A DNA stretch of 64,000 nucleotides, from assembly GCA_030035585.1 (NCBI GenBank), contig CM057463.1:138416736-138480735 (forward strand). The letters are read 5' to 3'. The position numbers and the translations under genes are program-made. The notes below the pieces were generated by a model. That model did no database searches. It worked only from the letters and a program-made list of their open reading frames with translations, and was not told the DNA's origin. This DNA comes from Dugong dugon (taxonomy: Eukaryota; Chordata; Mammalia; Sirenia; Dugongidae). Below, piece after piece: positions 36,540 to 47,620 of the stretch. How positions within the stretch are numbered: the stretch's first letter is position 1; every line of letters starts with the position of its first letter.

Positions 36540-36670
36540 TTTCCAGACTGAGAATTCTACTTCCTCACTTTACAAGTGAGGAAAATGAGACACAGGGAGG
36601 CCAAGGAACTTCACCAGCATCACAGAGCTAGTTAACTGCTGAACCAGAAGAGGCCTTTGGTTCTCACTCT
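36540..36670 (-). repeat. MIR fragment
   Basis: ACTTTACAAGTGAGGAAAAT, GAGACACAGGGAGGCCAAG, ACAGAGCTAGTTAACTGCTG. Confidence 0.75.
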
Positions 36671-37863
36671 TTCTACTCTCCCCTCTCTCCCACCTCCTCT
36701 GAAACTAAGGGCACTTCCCTAAGGCTCTTTGACTCCTTCTTCCTTGCTCAACCGACAATTACACTTCAACCCCACAGTTTAGGCTCTTCCTCCATAGCCC
36801 CTGCCTTAACCTCTCCTCTGCATCCCACAGCTCCCATTCCAGTTGCAAACATTGCCACAACAAATGAGAACCACAGTGTCAAGCTCACAAACGTCCTGTC
36901 AGAGAATCAATTTGATTTTAAAAATCCCAGAGGGAGTTTCCCACTAGCAGGGATTACAGGCTCCTTGAAAGGGTAACTAAATGGCTTCACTGTTAGCAGG
37001 GTCCAGGTCACACTTAGGGATCACTCCCCCAGGCCCCAGCCTACCAATCTTCAAAAAGAACATGGGAAAGGAAGCCTCTGGGTAATCCTTGGAAAGATTC
37101 CAAAGTAAATACTGCTTAGAGTTCAGCACTGTGATTCTCAGCAGTAACACTTTACAAGGCAAAAAATAATGCATTTCTAGCAGGGAAGGTGTGAGGCTGG
37201 CTTCCTTCCCAGGGGCATAGTCCCTTGTGGGTTGAGGGCTCTACCCACCTCACACCTTGGCTTCTACAGGCCTGCCTCCAACTTCTCCCTTCCTCAATTT
37301 ATTATAAACACAAACACAAGATAAAGTGTTTTCTGTGTTGTTTCACTCTAGCCCTTCCTTTTGGAGGTATTCATTAGCATCTGTATCCTTTCCATGTCAA
37401 ATTCAGAGTCTTTATCCTTGGCCTCAAGCTAGTTTTTAATTCTAAAAATATTTATTAAACATCCACTGCCACTGAGCTCAGTTCTGTAAAGGATCCAAGA
37501 CAATAGGGTGCTTTAAAATTTTTGAACAGTACGGGATATAGACATCTGAAGTAATTAAAGAGGAAGGCAAAACGCTAAAATAAACTGAATATAACTCAGC
37601 ACTAAAATAGTGTGGTACTGACACAGGTAATTTTTCCATTATTTTTTAAACTATACTAACAGTGCTGTTGTGTTTGGTTTTTCTTCTCCTCCTAATTCTT
37701 CTAAATGCTTTGTTTCCTAAGGTAGTTGTCCAGCAGACCTTTTCAATGATATGGACATCCACAAGAGGTCAAACTTTCAACCAATAAACATGTGAGTTTA
37801 GAAGGTACTTCTCAGACAATTTTAATAACTATACAAAGGAGGGTCTGGATTCACCTAGCTCAC

Positions 37864-37993
37864 CTTTGGGGAGGATGCCCAGAGGCATGAGCTCCATTCT
37901 GGCCAAACTGATGGGTTCCAGGAGGTGGAGGGCCTGGAGGCAACATCCCCCCAGGAGTAGCAGTTCCCAAGGGCCCAGGTGGCTTCATCAGAC
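37864..37993 (-). CDS. SEC24D: SEC24D exon 3
   Basis: 130 nt, entering in phase 1 and leaving in phase 2. The acceptor is TTTTGTTGCAG and the donor CAAAG|GTGAGC. It encodes residues 40-83, including [15 protein letters not shown], a PPGPPPPG run and [16 protein letters not shown]. These match human SEC24D with small substitutions. The segment is proline- and glycine-rich, typical of the disordered N-terminal region of vertebrate Sec24 paralogues, and has no enzymatic motif. Confidence 0.95.
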
Positions 37994-38161
37994 CTGCAAC
38001 AAAAGGGCATGAATTTAGGAGTGTGGTATTTAAGTGGAAAAAGAAAAAAACCAAGACAATGGGTTAAAAAAATAAACTAGGTGGGGGAGGAGGGAAACAA
38101 AGCGGTTAGGACAAATTCTCCCTTTAAACTTGCTTTAACCATTAACTACAGACCTATCAAT

Positions 38162-38495
38162 GAGGCACTGGTGGTTCAGTGGTAGAATTCTTGCCTTCCA
38201 AGCAGAAGACCCGGTTTGCCAATGCACCCCATGTGCAGCTACCATCTGTCTGTCAGGGGAGGCTTGTGTGTTGCTATGATGCCGAACAGGTTTCAGTGGA
38301 GCTTCTAGATAAGACACACTAGGAAGAAAGGCTTGGTGATCTACTTCTGAAAATCAGCCAATGAAAACCTCATGGACCACAATGGCCCAACCCAAAACCA
38401 ATCGTGGGAATGACACAGCACCAAGCAGTGTTTCATTCCATTGTGTATGGGATCATGATGAGTCAGGGCCAACTTGACAGCAGCTAACAACACAG
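38162..38495 (+). repeat. SINE with tRNA-Gly-like head and RTE-type tail, best-kept copy
   Basis: Head GCACTGGTGGTTCAGTGGTA followed by GAATTCTTGCCTTCCAAGCA is close to tRNA-Gly(GCC) through both promoter boxes. The middle shares TATGATGCCGAACAGGTTTC with the other copies; the tail is CAGCAGCTAACAACACA. Confidence 0.94.
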
Positions 38496-39110
38496 ACAGA
38501 TTAACAAGTGGCTTCTAGTATACTTATTTGAATATCATAATGATGAAAGAGCAGGAGAAAAGGACTGATTTTAACACTGAACAGAAATTAAAACAGAAGA
38601 AATATCCTCTGCATTTGATAGACATACCATGATAAAAAAAACACTATAAGAATCCAATAAAATGACAGTTGGATATCAGAAAATACACCTGGAAAAACAG
38701 AATCAGGAAGTATCCCAACTCTAACTATAGAAAACAAAACAAAAGAAAAAAACCTCTAAAACTGCCTTTATTAGAGTTATAGCATGAACAAAGAAAATGG
38801 AGAGCAGCATCCGTTTCTCCAGCAAACCAAGAGTCCATCCTTTGGAGGTTAATAATTTTCCCAGGATCCCTGAGTGATAAGCAGTTGGGGGACTGCTCAA
38901 GTCCTCATCACACCTGCTCATATGAAATGCAGAATCACATGCAATAAATAGATGTTCCTGGCAGCGACTGTGTTTTCATTTACAAGCAGTTCTTCTGAAA
39001 TAGAGATTTTCAAGATTTCGCTTCAGGACTGTTTTCAGTCATTACCTTTTTTTTTCTTATAGAGAAATAGTGGTATAGGAGAAAAATCTTTGGGATTGGA
39101 TTAGAGTAAA

Positions 39111-39326
39111 CGAGCCCTGGTGGTGCCATGGTTAAAGTGCTGCTGCTAACCAAAAGGTGGGCGGTTCGAACCCACCAGTGGCACCGTGGAAGACAGATGT
39201 GGTAGTCTGCTTCTATAAAGATTTACAGCCTTGGAAACCCTGTGGGGCAGTTCTAGTCTGTCCTACAGGGTCGCTAAGAGTCAGAATCAACTAGGCTGTG
39301 GGTTTGGTTTGGGTTTGGGTTAGGGT
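39111..39326 (+). repeat. AfroSINE with telomere-like tail
   Basis: Starts GAGCCCTGGTGGTGCC and keeps the TTCTATAAAGATTTACAGCC segment. The tail is GGGTTTGGTTTGGG with one GGGTTAGGG unit. Confidence 0.94.
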
Positions 39327-39465
39327 TGGAGCAGTTCAGGTCCCACCCTGCCGTTACTAGTAATTGCATGGCCCTGGGCAAGAAGTTTATCTTTGAAGAC
39401 CATAGTTTCCTCTGATTAAAAGGCTTATACTAGATAACCTGTGAGACTCCTTCTAGCTTTTAAAA
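39327..39465 (+). repeat. MIR fragment
   Basis: GTTACTAGTAATTGCATGGC, CCTGGGCAAGAAGTTTATC. Core order of MIR, diverged. Confidence 0.65.
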
Positions 39466-39653
39466 AGAAAAAAGAAAAAGCATGATTCTTCTATTTGCTA
39501 TCTCCACTTCCATCCCACTTAGTTACTTTTTGACCCTAGCCTCCACTTCTGACACTGTCATCAGTGACATCCTAACTGCCATCAGTAAACTCCCCCATTT
39601 GACCTCACAATAGCATTTCACACTCAAAATCTCGTTTCTTCTTTTATCTTCTG

Positions 39654-40300
39654 TTGTTGTTGTCAGGTGCCATCAAGTCAGTTCCCACTCATAGCCACCC
39701 TACAACAGAATGGAACACTACAAACACTACCCGGTCCTCCACCATCCTCACAGTCATTGCTATGTTTGAGCTCATTGTTGCAGCCACTCTGTCAATTCAT
39801 CTCCTTGAGGGTCTTCCTCTTTTTCATTGACCCACTACTTTACCAGACATGATGTCCTTCTCCAGGGACTGGTCCCTCCTGATAACATGTTTGAACTACG
39901 TGAGACGAAGTCTCACCATCCTCCCTTCTAAGGAGCATTCTGGCTGTACTTCTTCCAAGACAGATTTGTTCATTCCTGACAGTCCATGGCATCCATGGTA
40001 TATTCAATATTCTTCGCCAACACCACAATTCAAATGCATCAATTCTTCTTTGGTCTTGCTTATTCACTGTCCAGCTTCGCATGCATATCAGGCTATCGAA
40101 AACATGGCTTGGGTCAGGTGCACATTAGTCCTCAAGGTGACAACTTTGCTTTTTATCACTTTAAAGAGGTCTTTTGCAGCAGATTGCCCAATGCAATACG
40201 ATGTTTGATTTCTTGACTGCTGCTTCCATGGGCACTGACTGTGGATCCAAGTAACAAGAAACCCTTGACAACTTCAGTATTTTCTCCGTTTGTTTTCCTC
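39654..40300 (-). repeat. RTE (BovB-like) LINE, 3' end
   Basis: The minus strand encodes pieces of the RTE ORF2p C-terminal region: GFLLLGSTVSAHGSSSQEIK, then SWTVNKQDQRRIDAFELWCW, RRILNIPW, in the order seen in BovB (GSKITADGDCSHEIK, SWTVKKAERRRIDAFELWCWRR). Several frame changes. It ends in the tail TGGCACCTGACAACAACAAC that the SINEs share. 5'-truncated, as usual for RTE. Confidence 0.93.
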
Positions 40301-40724
40301 TAGAATGTGTTATTCCCCACAAACAGCAAGGGAATTTGACTGGATAACCTTGCAGTCATCCATGAGGAGTTTATTACATTGTCATCATAATATTTTGGAG
40401 AGGATACTTTCAGACACTTGTATAATCTAGAATGGTCTGTAACTAGTGAAGTGGCAATCTTCATGAATAACTTTATTGAAACGTTTACAAAGGTTTCTTC
40501 CCTTACAACGGGATTCCTTAAACTTAAGAAATTATTTATATTGACTCTACAATCAGTCTTATTTAGTAATGTTTCATATCCCAAAAACAAAAGTAACAGA
40601 TATTATTTTCATAACACTACATTTTTTACATAAAGTTCTAAACCCTAAACTTAGCCAGGTTAGAAAAACATGAGACCTGCATGTTAAAAACTTCAATTTT
40701 TAACACTGTGTTATGACAATGATA

Positions 40725-40830
40725 TCCCCTATCTCCAAGAATTGTTCTGAGGACTGAATGAGGGAGTGGGTATGAGGGCATATAGAACAAGGTCTGAGAC
40801 CTAAAGGGAAGTACTCAACAAATCTTTGTG
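40725..40830 (+). repeat. MIR 3' fragment
   Basis: TGTTCTGAGGACTGAATGAG, GTACTCAACAAATCTTTG. Short and diverged. Confidence 0.55.
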
Positions 40831-41196
40831 TCCTTTTCTTCTGGCCACATCCCCTGCCCTACTTTATTCAAGGATTTATATTCTAACAAAACATATACAC
40901 CATTATCATATGTATAATCATATTTTCATTTTTTAAGACATTATTTTGGATGAAAGCAGAAAATCCACAACACTAGAATTAACATATTTTCAGCCTAAAT
41001 AAGTACGTGCACTCTGTATACTTTGGCTAATTACCACTATTCAAAACAGCTGATGAATTCTGCTCATACATGGACATATATTATTTATTGTGCGACAAAT
41101 AAAAATTGCAATAAAAGTACACATTGATTTTTGGGACAGGCAGAAACCAAACATGAATTTTAAATCAGGAGTGTTAATTTAGATTTAAAATCACTC

Positions 41197-41425
41197 TTAA
41201 TCAGGGTTTCACAATCTTGGCACTATGACATTTGGGGGCAGACAAGTCTTTGTTGTGACAGTGGGGGGAGGAGGTGGGAGGCTATCTTGTGCATTGTAAG
41301 ATGTTTACCAGTGTTCTTGGCCTCTACCCACTAGATGCCAGAGACAACCAAAAATGTTTCCAAACATTGCCAAATGTCCCTCAGGGTGCATAACTGTCCC
41401 TGGTGGAGAACCACTGCTGTAGATA
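41197..41425 (-). mobile_element. MER5A (hAT-Charlie non-autonomous DNA element)
   Basis: Reverse copy covering nearly the whole element: CAGGGTTTCACAATCTTGGC, TGCATTGTAAGATGTTTACC, ACTAGATGCCAGAGACAACC, TTCCAAACATTGCCAAATGT and GGAGAACCACTG at the far terminus. Confidence 0.93.
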
Positions 41426-41744
41426 ACGTTTTTATCTATGAGAAATCAAAAATATTCTCACTTCTTAAAAAGTTAAGAGCAATTTTCCTCAACAACCTTC
41501 ACATATATGTCTAGAGAATCAGAAAACAGTTCTGATACACACAAGCAGAACTGTTATACACCAATCTTACTAAAATGTACTCTACTATTTTATTTTTGGG
41601 AATGAACTCCTCAAAGCAATGATTCAACCTCATGCATTTACTTGACACACATTTAACATCCTTTGAGGCACTAACAGCTCTTACTGTAAACAAATAATTA
41701 CAGTGGTGTGTTGAGTGCTGTAATATGCACAAGGACTACCTAAC

Positions 41745-42035
41745 TCTCACAGTGGGAATCAACAAGAGTTCAGAGAGGAAGAACTTCTTGAACTGAATCT
41801 TGAAGGACCAGCAGGAGTGTTTTTAGTACAGAAGATGAGGAAAGGGATTTCCGTAAGAAGGAAAAGCTTGAACAAAGACCTGAGACAGCATGGGGTAATC
41901 ATGGACTGGCAAAGATTCAGGATGGAGAGATTGTGAGGGAAAGTGGCCGGAGCAGAGGTTGTCCAGGTTGGTTGGGGTCAGACCAGGGCAAAAGGGAGTC
42001 AGTATCTTTGTTATCTGCAAAGTCATAGTCTTCAC
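41745..42035 (-). repeat. L2 fragment
   Basis: TGAACTGAATCTTGAAGGAC, AAAGACCTGAGACAGCATGG, GGCCGGAGCAGAGGTTGTCC in reverse L2 order. Confidence 0.75.
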
Positions 42036-42111
42036 TTGGTCACATGACTGACATTTTAAAAAAGTGATCAGAGAGAAAGAGAATCAAGTACTTTAGGGAA
42101 CACTGAGTATT

Positions 42112-42278
42112 ATGAAGTCCTGGTGGCACAGTGGTTAAGAGTTCAGCTGCTAACCAATAGGTCAGCAGTTCAAATCCACCAGCTGCTCCTTGGAAACCCT
42201 ATGGGGCAGTCCTACTCTGTCCTGTAGGGTTGCTGTGAGTTGGAATCGACTTGATGGCAAGGAGTTTGGTGGTTTGTA
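42112..42278 (+). repeat. AfroSINE (short form)
   Basis: Well-kept copy: AGTCCTGGTGGCACAGTGG, CCTTGGAAACCCTATGGGGC, GAGTTGGAATCGACTTGATG. Confidence 0.95.
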
Positions 42279-42404
42279 TTTTAATAGGAAAGGAACACCA
42301 CATCATAAGAAAACCAAGTACACTGTGCCAAAAGAAAAATATCTAAAATCACAAACTGGTATTTCATACAGTGGCTGATAGTATAGACTAGCTTCACCAC
42401 TACC

Positions 42405-42594
42405 ACCAGTTGCTATCAAGTTGATTCCAACTCACGGTGACCCAACGTGCTTCAGAGTAGAACTGTCCTCCACAGGGTTTTCATAGCTATGGCCTTTTGG
42501 AAGCAGATCACCAGGCCTTTCTTCCAAGGCTCCTCTGGGTAGATTCAAACTGCAAACCTTTTGGTTAGTAGCTTTTGCACCAGCCAGGGACACC
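42405..42594 (-). repeat. AfroSINE (long form)
   Basis: Reverse copy: AGTTGCTATCAAGTTGATTC, CCTTTCTTCCAAGGCTCC, head end CAGCCAGGGACACCC. Confidence 0.92.
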
Positions 42595-42609
42595 CTTAGG
42601 CTAACTTGT

Positions 42610-42793
42610 TAGGAGCCATCGAGTGGATTTTGACTCACAGTGACCCCCATGTAACAGAGTAGAATTACCCCATAGGATTTTCAAAGCTGTAATCTTTACA
42701 GGAACAGATCCTCAGGTCTCTCTCCTGCGGAGCCACGGTGAGTCTGAACCACCAACCTTTCCATTAGTAGCCAAGTGCTTAACCATTGCACCA
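42610..42793 (-). repeat. AfroSINE
   Basis: Reverse copy with GAGCCATCGAGTGGATTTTG, CTGTAATCTTTACAGGAACA and a diverged head. Adjacent to and in the same orientation as the previous copy. Confidence 0.9.
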
Positions 42794-43329
42794 TTACTAC
42801 ACTAATTTACCCCCCTTCTGGCTTGCATTTCTGTATGGTCCTGAGCTAGCAAAACAGAAACTGTTTCTTAGACTCCCTTAAACTTAGGTTGCCACGTGTT
42901 CTAGATTCAGCCAAGCCATCCATCTCTAGGAGACTCTGGTCAGCTTGAAGACAGAGGTGGTTCTTCTGGGGCAGACAGGCAGTGGCTTCTGATAAAACAG
43001 TTTTGTGTGGAGTTGTGCTTTTTTCTGGACTACATAATCCCTAGCTTGGTCCTCTGGTTCTCCCAAGTATTCTGTTAGCTTCCTGATACCTTTCAACAAA
43101 CCCTTTTCCATTACAATGGATTCTGTTGTCAGCAAAAGATTCCTGACCACAACATCACAGAAAAGCATATTTAAAGCAACCAATATTGCTGAATAATGAC
43201 TTCAAGGCAAGACCATGTTTTTCTTTCTTTATTATCATTGAGTAAGCTGTAGTGTGCAAACCTAACAATATTTTTCTAATATCAAAATTGTTTGTATAAT
43301 ATTACTGCCAAACCACTTTAGCTTTTGTA

Positions 43330-43697
43330 ATACATACATACTATGGAATACTACCTCAGCTAGTAGGAGAAATGACATCTTGAAACATGCTACAATATGG
43401 AGGGAGCGTGAAGACATGCTGAGTGAAATAAGTCAACCACAAAAGGACAAATGTTGTATGACCTCACTCATAAAAAAAAAAGAAACAGAAAAGGTAAATG
43501 TATAGAAACCAAAGTTTATCAGTGGTTACCACGGGCACAAGGGAGTGGGTAAGGAAGGTTATTACTTATGGAGTACTGAGTTTTGGTTTATGACGATAAA
43601 AAACTTACACTGACTAAGGGTAGGGGTGCACAGCTGATTATTGTAAGTGCTGTCAATAAGTTGTACACCTGTAAAAACGCAAGACCAAAAAAAAAAA
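43330..43697 (+). repeat. L1 3' end with poly-A tail
   Basis: ACTATGGAATACTACCTCAG, TGCTGAGTGAAATAAGTCAA, AAAGGACAAATGTTGTATGA are typical L1 3' end words. It ends in about 15 A. Confidence 0.85.
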
Positions 43698-43701
43698 AAA
43701 A

Positions 43702-44503
43702 GCTGCTGAGGTTCCTTGGTTTGGAGGTTTAGGGTCATGATTTCATGGGACATCCCAGTTAATTGGCCTAATAATGTGTTTAGTGCTTCTGTTCTACCTC
43801 CTAGTTCATTGTGTAGTGCCTGAGGTCTTAAAAGCTTGCAAGCAGCCATCTAAGGCACAATAATTGGTTTCTATTTGCCTGCAGCAATGGAGGAAGAAGG
43901 AGAGTCAGGAATAGGAGGAAGATATGGTATGTGTGGCTAACGGCCTCCATGGAACAACTGCCTCCTTTGCCCTGATGCCAGAAGAACTGGGTGGTGCTCT
44001 GCTACCATTACTGAACATTTTGATGAAAGATTCTATAGAAGAATTCTGACTAAATGGAAGAAAATGCAGAATGGAAATTCAAATTCTCATGGATTCCAGA
44101 CTTCCTGGAGCCCATGGAGGCTGGATGAACCCCTGAAACTATTGCCCGGAGATCATCGTTAAGCCTTAAACCAAAAATACCCCCTGAAGTCTTCTTAAAA
44201 CCAAACGATAGTTTAGCTTAAGTAGTAAAAAATGTCTGCCTTGAGCATTATGCTCTTTTAAGAACTATCTATATGGGATCAAATTCACAACAACAATTGT
44301 AAAGATTAGATAGAAACCTTAGGGTACAGTAAGTTTATGTTAATGGGAGAGGAACAACTCAGAAAAGGAGGGTGAGAATGGTTACACAACTCAAAGTATG
44401 TAATCAATGTCACTGAATTGTACATATAAAAACTGTTGAATTGGTGTATGTTTTTGCTGTGTATATTCTCAACAACAAAATAAAAAAGAAGAAAAAAAAA
44501 TGC
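43702..44503 (+). repeat. L1-type 3' untranslated region with A-rich tail
   Basis: Longer copy of the sequence at 9985-10662: TTCTGTTCTACCTCCTAGTT, GCAGAATGGAAATTCAAATT, ACTGAATTGTACATATAAAA, then an A-rich end at 44475-44503. The parent element is inferred to be an afrotherian L1. Confidence 0.72.
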
Positions 44504-44881
44504 CTTAGCTTTTATACGTACAATTACCTTATATAGAATATATAAATATAATAATTTTAATTCACTTTTTATTAAATGTTTACAATAACCTCATACTGCT
44601 AATTAATGGCAAGTGCAAGTTTAACAGTAAAAGCAAAACACTCAGGAAAACTTCTCTGCCTTAATCTATATTTGAAAACTAAACATGTTGTATTCCATGT
44701 AATAACTGAGTTGTGATGTAGTCTTCTTTTATAAAGAACCTTTTTCAAATGGTTCTGTAATCTCAAGGCATTGCATCATATAATGACCATTCAACGCTCT
44801 CAAAGTTCTTTTTCAGAACACCTTATGTCTCTGAGCCTTAGAAGTCAATAGTCACACACAAGTCAAAATAATGCACTTTAC

Positions 44882-45040
44882 CTGGTGGAGAAGCTGCATG
44901 CGATGGGTCACCATAGTGCCCATAATGAGGGGGGGAAAGGCCTATTCCAGGCTGGGACTGTGAATAGGGGGGTGTAGCCACATAACCTTGTTGACTCATT
45001 ATGAAAATATCATTCCAAAGGATAATTCCACAAAAGAATC
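44882..45040 (-). CDS. SEC24D: SEC24D exon 2: end of 5'UTR and start codon
   Basis: The acceptor follows a long polypyrimidine run and CCTGTTTCAG; the exon starts at 45040. The coding part begins at ATG 44999-44997 and runs to the donor CCAG|GTAAAG at 44882 (118 nt, ends in phase 1). It encodes [20 protein letters not shown] and on to [14 protein letters not shown], residues 1-40, nearly identical to human SEC24D. This is the low-complexity N-terminal arm of Sec24. The ATG has A at -3. A short uORF sits just upstream (see separate entry). Confidence 0.95.
44999..45013 (-). CDS. Four-codon uORF overlapping the SEC24D start codon
   Basis: In the exon 2 leader the minus strand reads ATG ATA TTT TCA TAA (peptide MIFS). 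Its stop shares one base with the main start as TAATG. G at -3 makes the uATG moderately favourable. Such termination-reinitiation overlaps can tune translation; that role is inferred only. Confidence 0.6.
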   Translation of the reverse strand: MIFS

Positions 45041-45257
45041 CTGAAACAGGAAAAAAAAAAAAAAATGTCCACAAGAACGTATAAGTCAATGCTATAAAAA
45101 AATATAAACAATTAATAAATGTTTATGATGGTTTGAGAAGAGCTACAATTATCAGGTGCATTAGGCATCTTCATATCATAAAATATAATAAATCATATCA
45201 TTATCCCCTAAAAAGATCTAACCATAGTTCTACGGAACTCGGTAAATCACTTGAATA

Positions 45258-45425
45258 AACCCATTGTCGTCGAGTCGATTACAACTCATAGCGACCCTAT
45301 ACATCACAGTAGAACTGCCCCATACGGTTTCCAAGGAGGAGCTGGTGGAGGAGGAGCTGGTGGATTTGAACTGCCCAACTTTTGGTTAGCAGTTCAGCTC
45401 TTAAACACAGCACCACCAGGTCTCC
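45258..45425 (-). repeat. AfroSINE (short form) with internal 15-bp duplication
   Basis: AATCACTTGAATA (45245-45257) and AATCATTTCAATA (45426-45438) flank it. Inside, AGGAGGAGCTGGTGG occurs twice in tandem (45334-45363). Confidence 0.95.
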
Positions 45426-46099
45426 AATCATTTCAATAGTCCTGAGCAAATTCTCATGCATGTAACCTGGACAACAACTGCTAATCCCTTTTTCATTGGA
45501 AGCTGAGTGTTTCACAGATAGTGTCTCTCATAAGTGTCCCTACTATTTTGTGCCTTTGGTGCCCATGGCCCCATTTCAGCACAGAGCACACCAGTGACAA
45601 TAATCTTATGTCATTCAATTGACGGACCAGCATAATCACCAGCAGTCTGTAAATCAGATGTTCTGTGTCTTTTTAGTGCTCTAATTAGTCATTTTAATAA
45701 GGCAGTTAGAGAGAAATCAACAGTCCAACAAATATAAGAGAAGATAAAGAAGTTGATATTGACTTATTTTTTGAGTAATAATTTGACCAAGTCAGGTGGC
45801 AGGCTACAACCATTTGAAAGCAGTCAGTGGTTTCTCAGTCAGATAACTCAGAATTCCTTTCTGATTTAAAAGACATCATACCTTTAAGAACATATTCACC
45901 CATATTTTAAAAACTAAGAAAAGAAGTGCAGCTTTCTAGGTGCACACACACATAAACACTCACAAATACAACAGACTCATCTTGATTCTACTCAGAACCT
46001 AAAACATCAAATAGCTTTAAATTTCTCATTTTTTTTTCAAGTTTTCACAAAACAAGAGACATTTCTTAAGACAGACCATTTAAAAAACATATATTGAGG

Positions 46100-46275
46100 C
46101 AGAAAAAGCTCTGAATCCTGGCAAGAGAAGTAGGTTCTCCTTCCAAACCTGTCAATACTTAGCTACGTGACTTAGAATAAACTGAAGAACCTCTCTGGGC
46201 CTCAGGTCATTCGTTTATAAAATGAAGCCTCTAAGAGCCTTTCTAGACATATAACACTAATTCTACAATTTCTCT
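46100..46275 (+). repeat. MIR
   Basis: CAATACTTAGCTACGTGACT, GAACCTCTCTGGGCCTCAGG, TTTATAAAATGAAGCCTCT. Confidence 0.82.
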
Positions 46276-46812
46276 CTGGTTTCTTCACTTAGCACAGAAA
46301 TATTCTTCCTTTTGTTATTGTTTAATGCTGCCTTTTAAGGCAAGAGACTGATGATACCTGCTAAGATTTAGAATAGGTTTATATTCAGAAAATGGCAATT
46401 CAAATTTAAAATTTAAAGACTAAAATTCATTTGGCTCTTTTTTTCTAATTAAACTATATGGTTCCAAAATTAAAGTGACTGAGTAAAAAGACTGCAAGAT
46501 CACTTTATTCTGCTTGGAAGGGAGACCTGTAAGGAACCCCGAGGAGTAGGCAGAGAACTGCTGGTGTGCTTTGTTACTGACACCACTTTTTCCCTCCTCC
46601 CACTGAGCATAGAGAGACGTGGCAGCCTGAGCTTTGGTCAAGCTCATCCTACCAAGCACATTTAGGAAGTGAGCACGAACACACCTACGCAGCAGCCTGT
46701 TGCTGAGTGACAGAAATGAAAGGCAGGGATGTTCACTCCAAAGAGCAGGAAGCAGCCGGAGGATGCCTCTTCACTGTTCTGGGAGGAATTTGCTTCCTCA
46801 CTCAATCCAGTT

Positions 46813-46825
46813 TGCCACGTCAAAC
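46813..46825 (-). promoter_or_regulatory. Second identical CRE-like / UPRE-like site, intron 1
   Basis: Exact copy of the 13-base site at 47625-47637, in the same orientation, about 0.8 kb downstream inside intron 1 and within a repeat-free stretch. An in-frame coding explanation is absent. Two identical copies around exon 1 suggest, but do not prove, a regulated element. Confidence 0.5.
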
Positions 46826-47449
46826 TTCCTCACAGAAAGCACCAAGTTACAGAAACCTGACTCAGCTTCCAGCGGCGACATGGCAGAAAGCCACTTGCCT
46901 GGAGTAGGCCTAAGGTAGAAATCTGGGGCGCTCCAATCCCGGAACGACCCCCGGTCCACTGTCACTCGGCAACTCTAGCCAAGGAGCACTTCTCACCCCG
47001 GTCCAAGTTCGAATTTGGTCAAATCCATTTCACCCTCGGGATGTCCCAAAGCTAAAGATACAGTTGCCATTTTTACTATGACTATTTCAAACATCCCCTT
47101 CCTCCCAGGAAGGAGGAAATTAAGTTGGTACGAAGTGAAAACCGCTGTCAGTGACAGCGGAATGCTGTGACTACTGAGGACCCTAACCAAGCAGTTCTTG
47201 CATCCCAAGAAACAAAGGTGGGGGCGGGGGCAGGCAAAAAAATTAAAAAATGTCCACGCCCATTTCCCCCCTCCTATTATTAAACGGCACGAACCCGCTC
47301 AAGTGGCAAGAAATGAGTTCCTCTTCCCTCTGCCCCGGCCACAGGAGAGCAACCATCCTCCCTCCATCCTCCACCCAGGCGAGCACCCCACTCCAGCTGG
47401 CCCGGGGGAGGAAGCTGTCCCGCCCGAGCGCAGCCGGGCAAGACATTAC

Positions 47450-47620
47450 CTGGACCTGCTCCCTCACGCCGCCGGCCTTCCGAGAGCCTGCAGCTCTGCT
47501 CCTGGGGCCAGTGGTCTCCAGTGACCCAACTCCCGCTAAGGGCGCTGCTCCCGCCGCGCCTCTCCCCCGGCCCGGTGTCCCCACAGCCTTGTTTCACGCA
47601 CCGAGTTGCAGCTGGGCTGG
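47450..47620 (-). other. SEC24D: SEC24D exon 1 (non-coding 5'UTR), start approximate
   Basis: A good splice donor, GTCCAG|GTAATG, is read on the minus strand with the last exon base at 47450. It lies in the CpG-rich block and no ATG-led reading frame needs it, so this is the 5'UTR exon that splices to exon 2 at 45040. The upstream boundary is a guess placed just below the TGACGTGG element; the donor side is much firmer. Confidence 0.65.

Larger units (their letters stand above)
31966..37863 (-). other. SEC24D: SEC24D intron 3
   Basis: About 5.9 kb. It holds an AfroSINE (32224-32387), a solo LTR (35048-35576) and two MIR pieces (36085-36310, 36540-36670). The stretch 32388-35042 is AT-rich and shows no repeat that I recognise; 33000-34860 in particular is free of SINE, LINE or LTR signatures. 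35582-36084 (with a poly-A run near 35845) and 36671-37863 are also unassigned. Confidence 0.8.
37994..44881 (-). other. SEC24D: SEC24D intron 2
   Basis: About 6.9 kb and repeat-rich. It contains a tRNA-Gly-headed SINE, AfroSINEs, an RTE 3' end, two MIR pieces, MER5A, an L2 piece and two L1-type 3' ends, each listed separately. Unassigned stretches are 38496-39110, 39466-39653, 40301-40724, 40831-41196, 41426-41744 and 42794-43329; 38640-38760 is A-rich. Confidence 0.85.
45041..47449 (-). other. SEC24D: SEC24D intron 1
   Basis: About 2.4 kb. It holds one AfroSINE (45258-45425) and one MIR (46100-46275). The stretches 45426-46099 and 46276-47449 show no repeat I recognise. The part nearest exon 1 (46500-47449) becomes richer in GC and carries the second TGACGTGG site, so it probably belongs to the regulatory region. 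Confidence 0.75.

Noticed and set aside
38162-38235. Functional tRNA-Gly gene
   Set aside because: Only the head of a SINE; the T-arm is degraded and a SINE body and RTE-type tail follow.
39840-40082. Host gene encoding an 80-residue protein with RRIDAFELWCWRR
   Set aside because: This is the RTE ORF2p C-terminal region, broken by frame changes.
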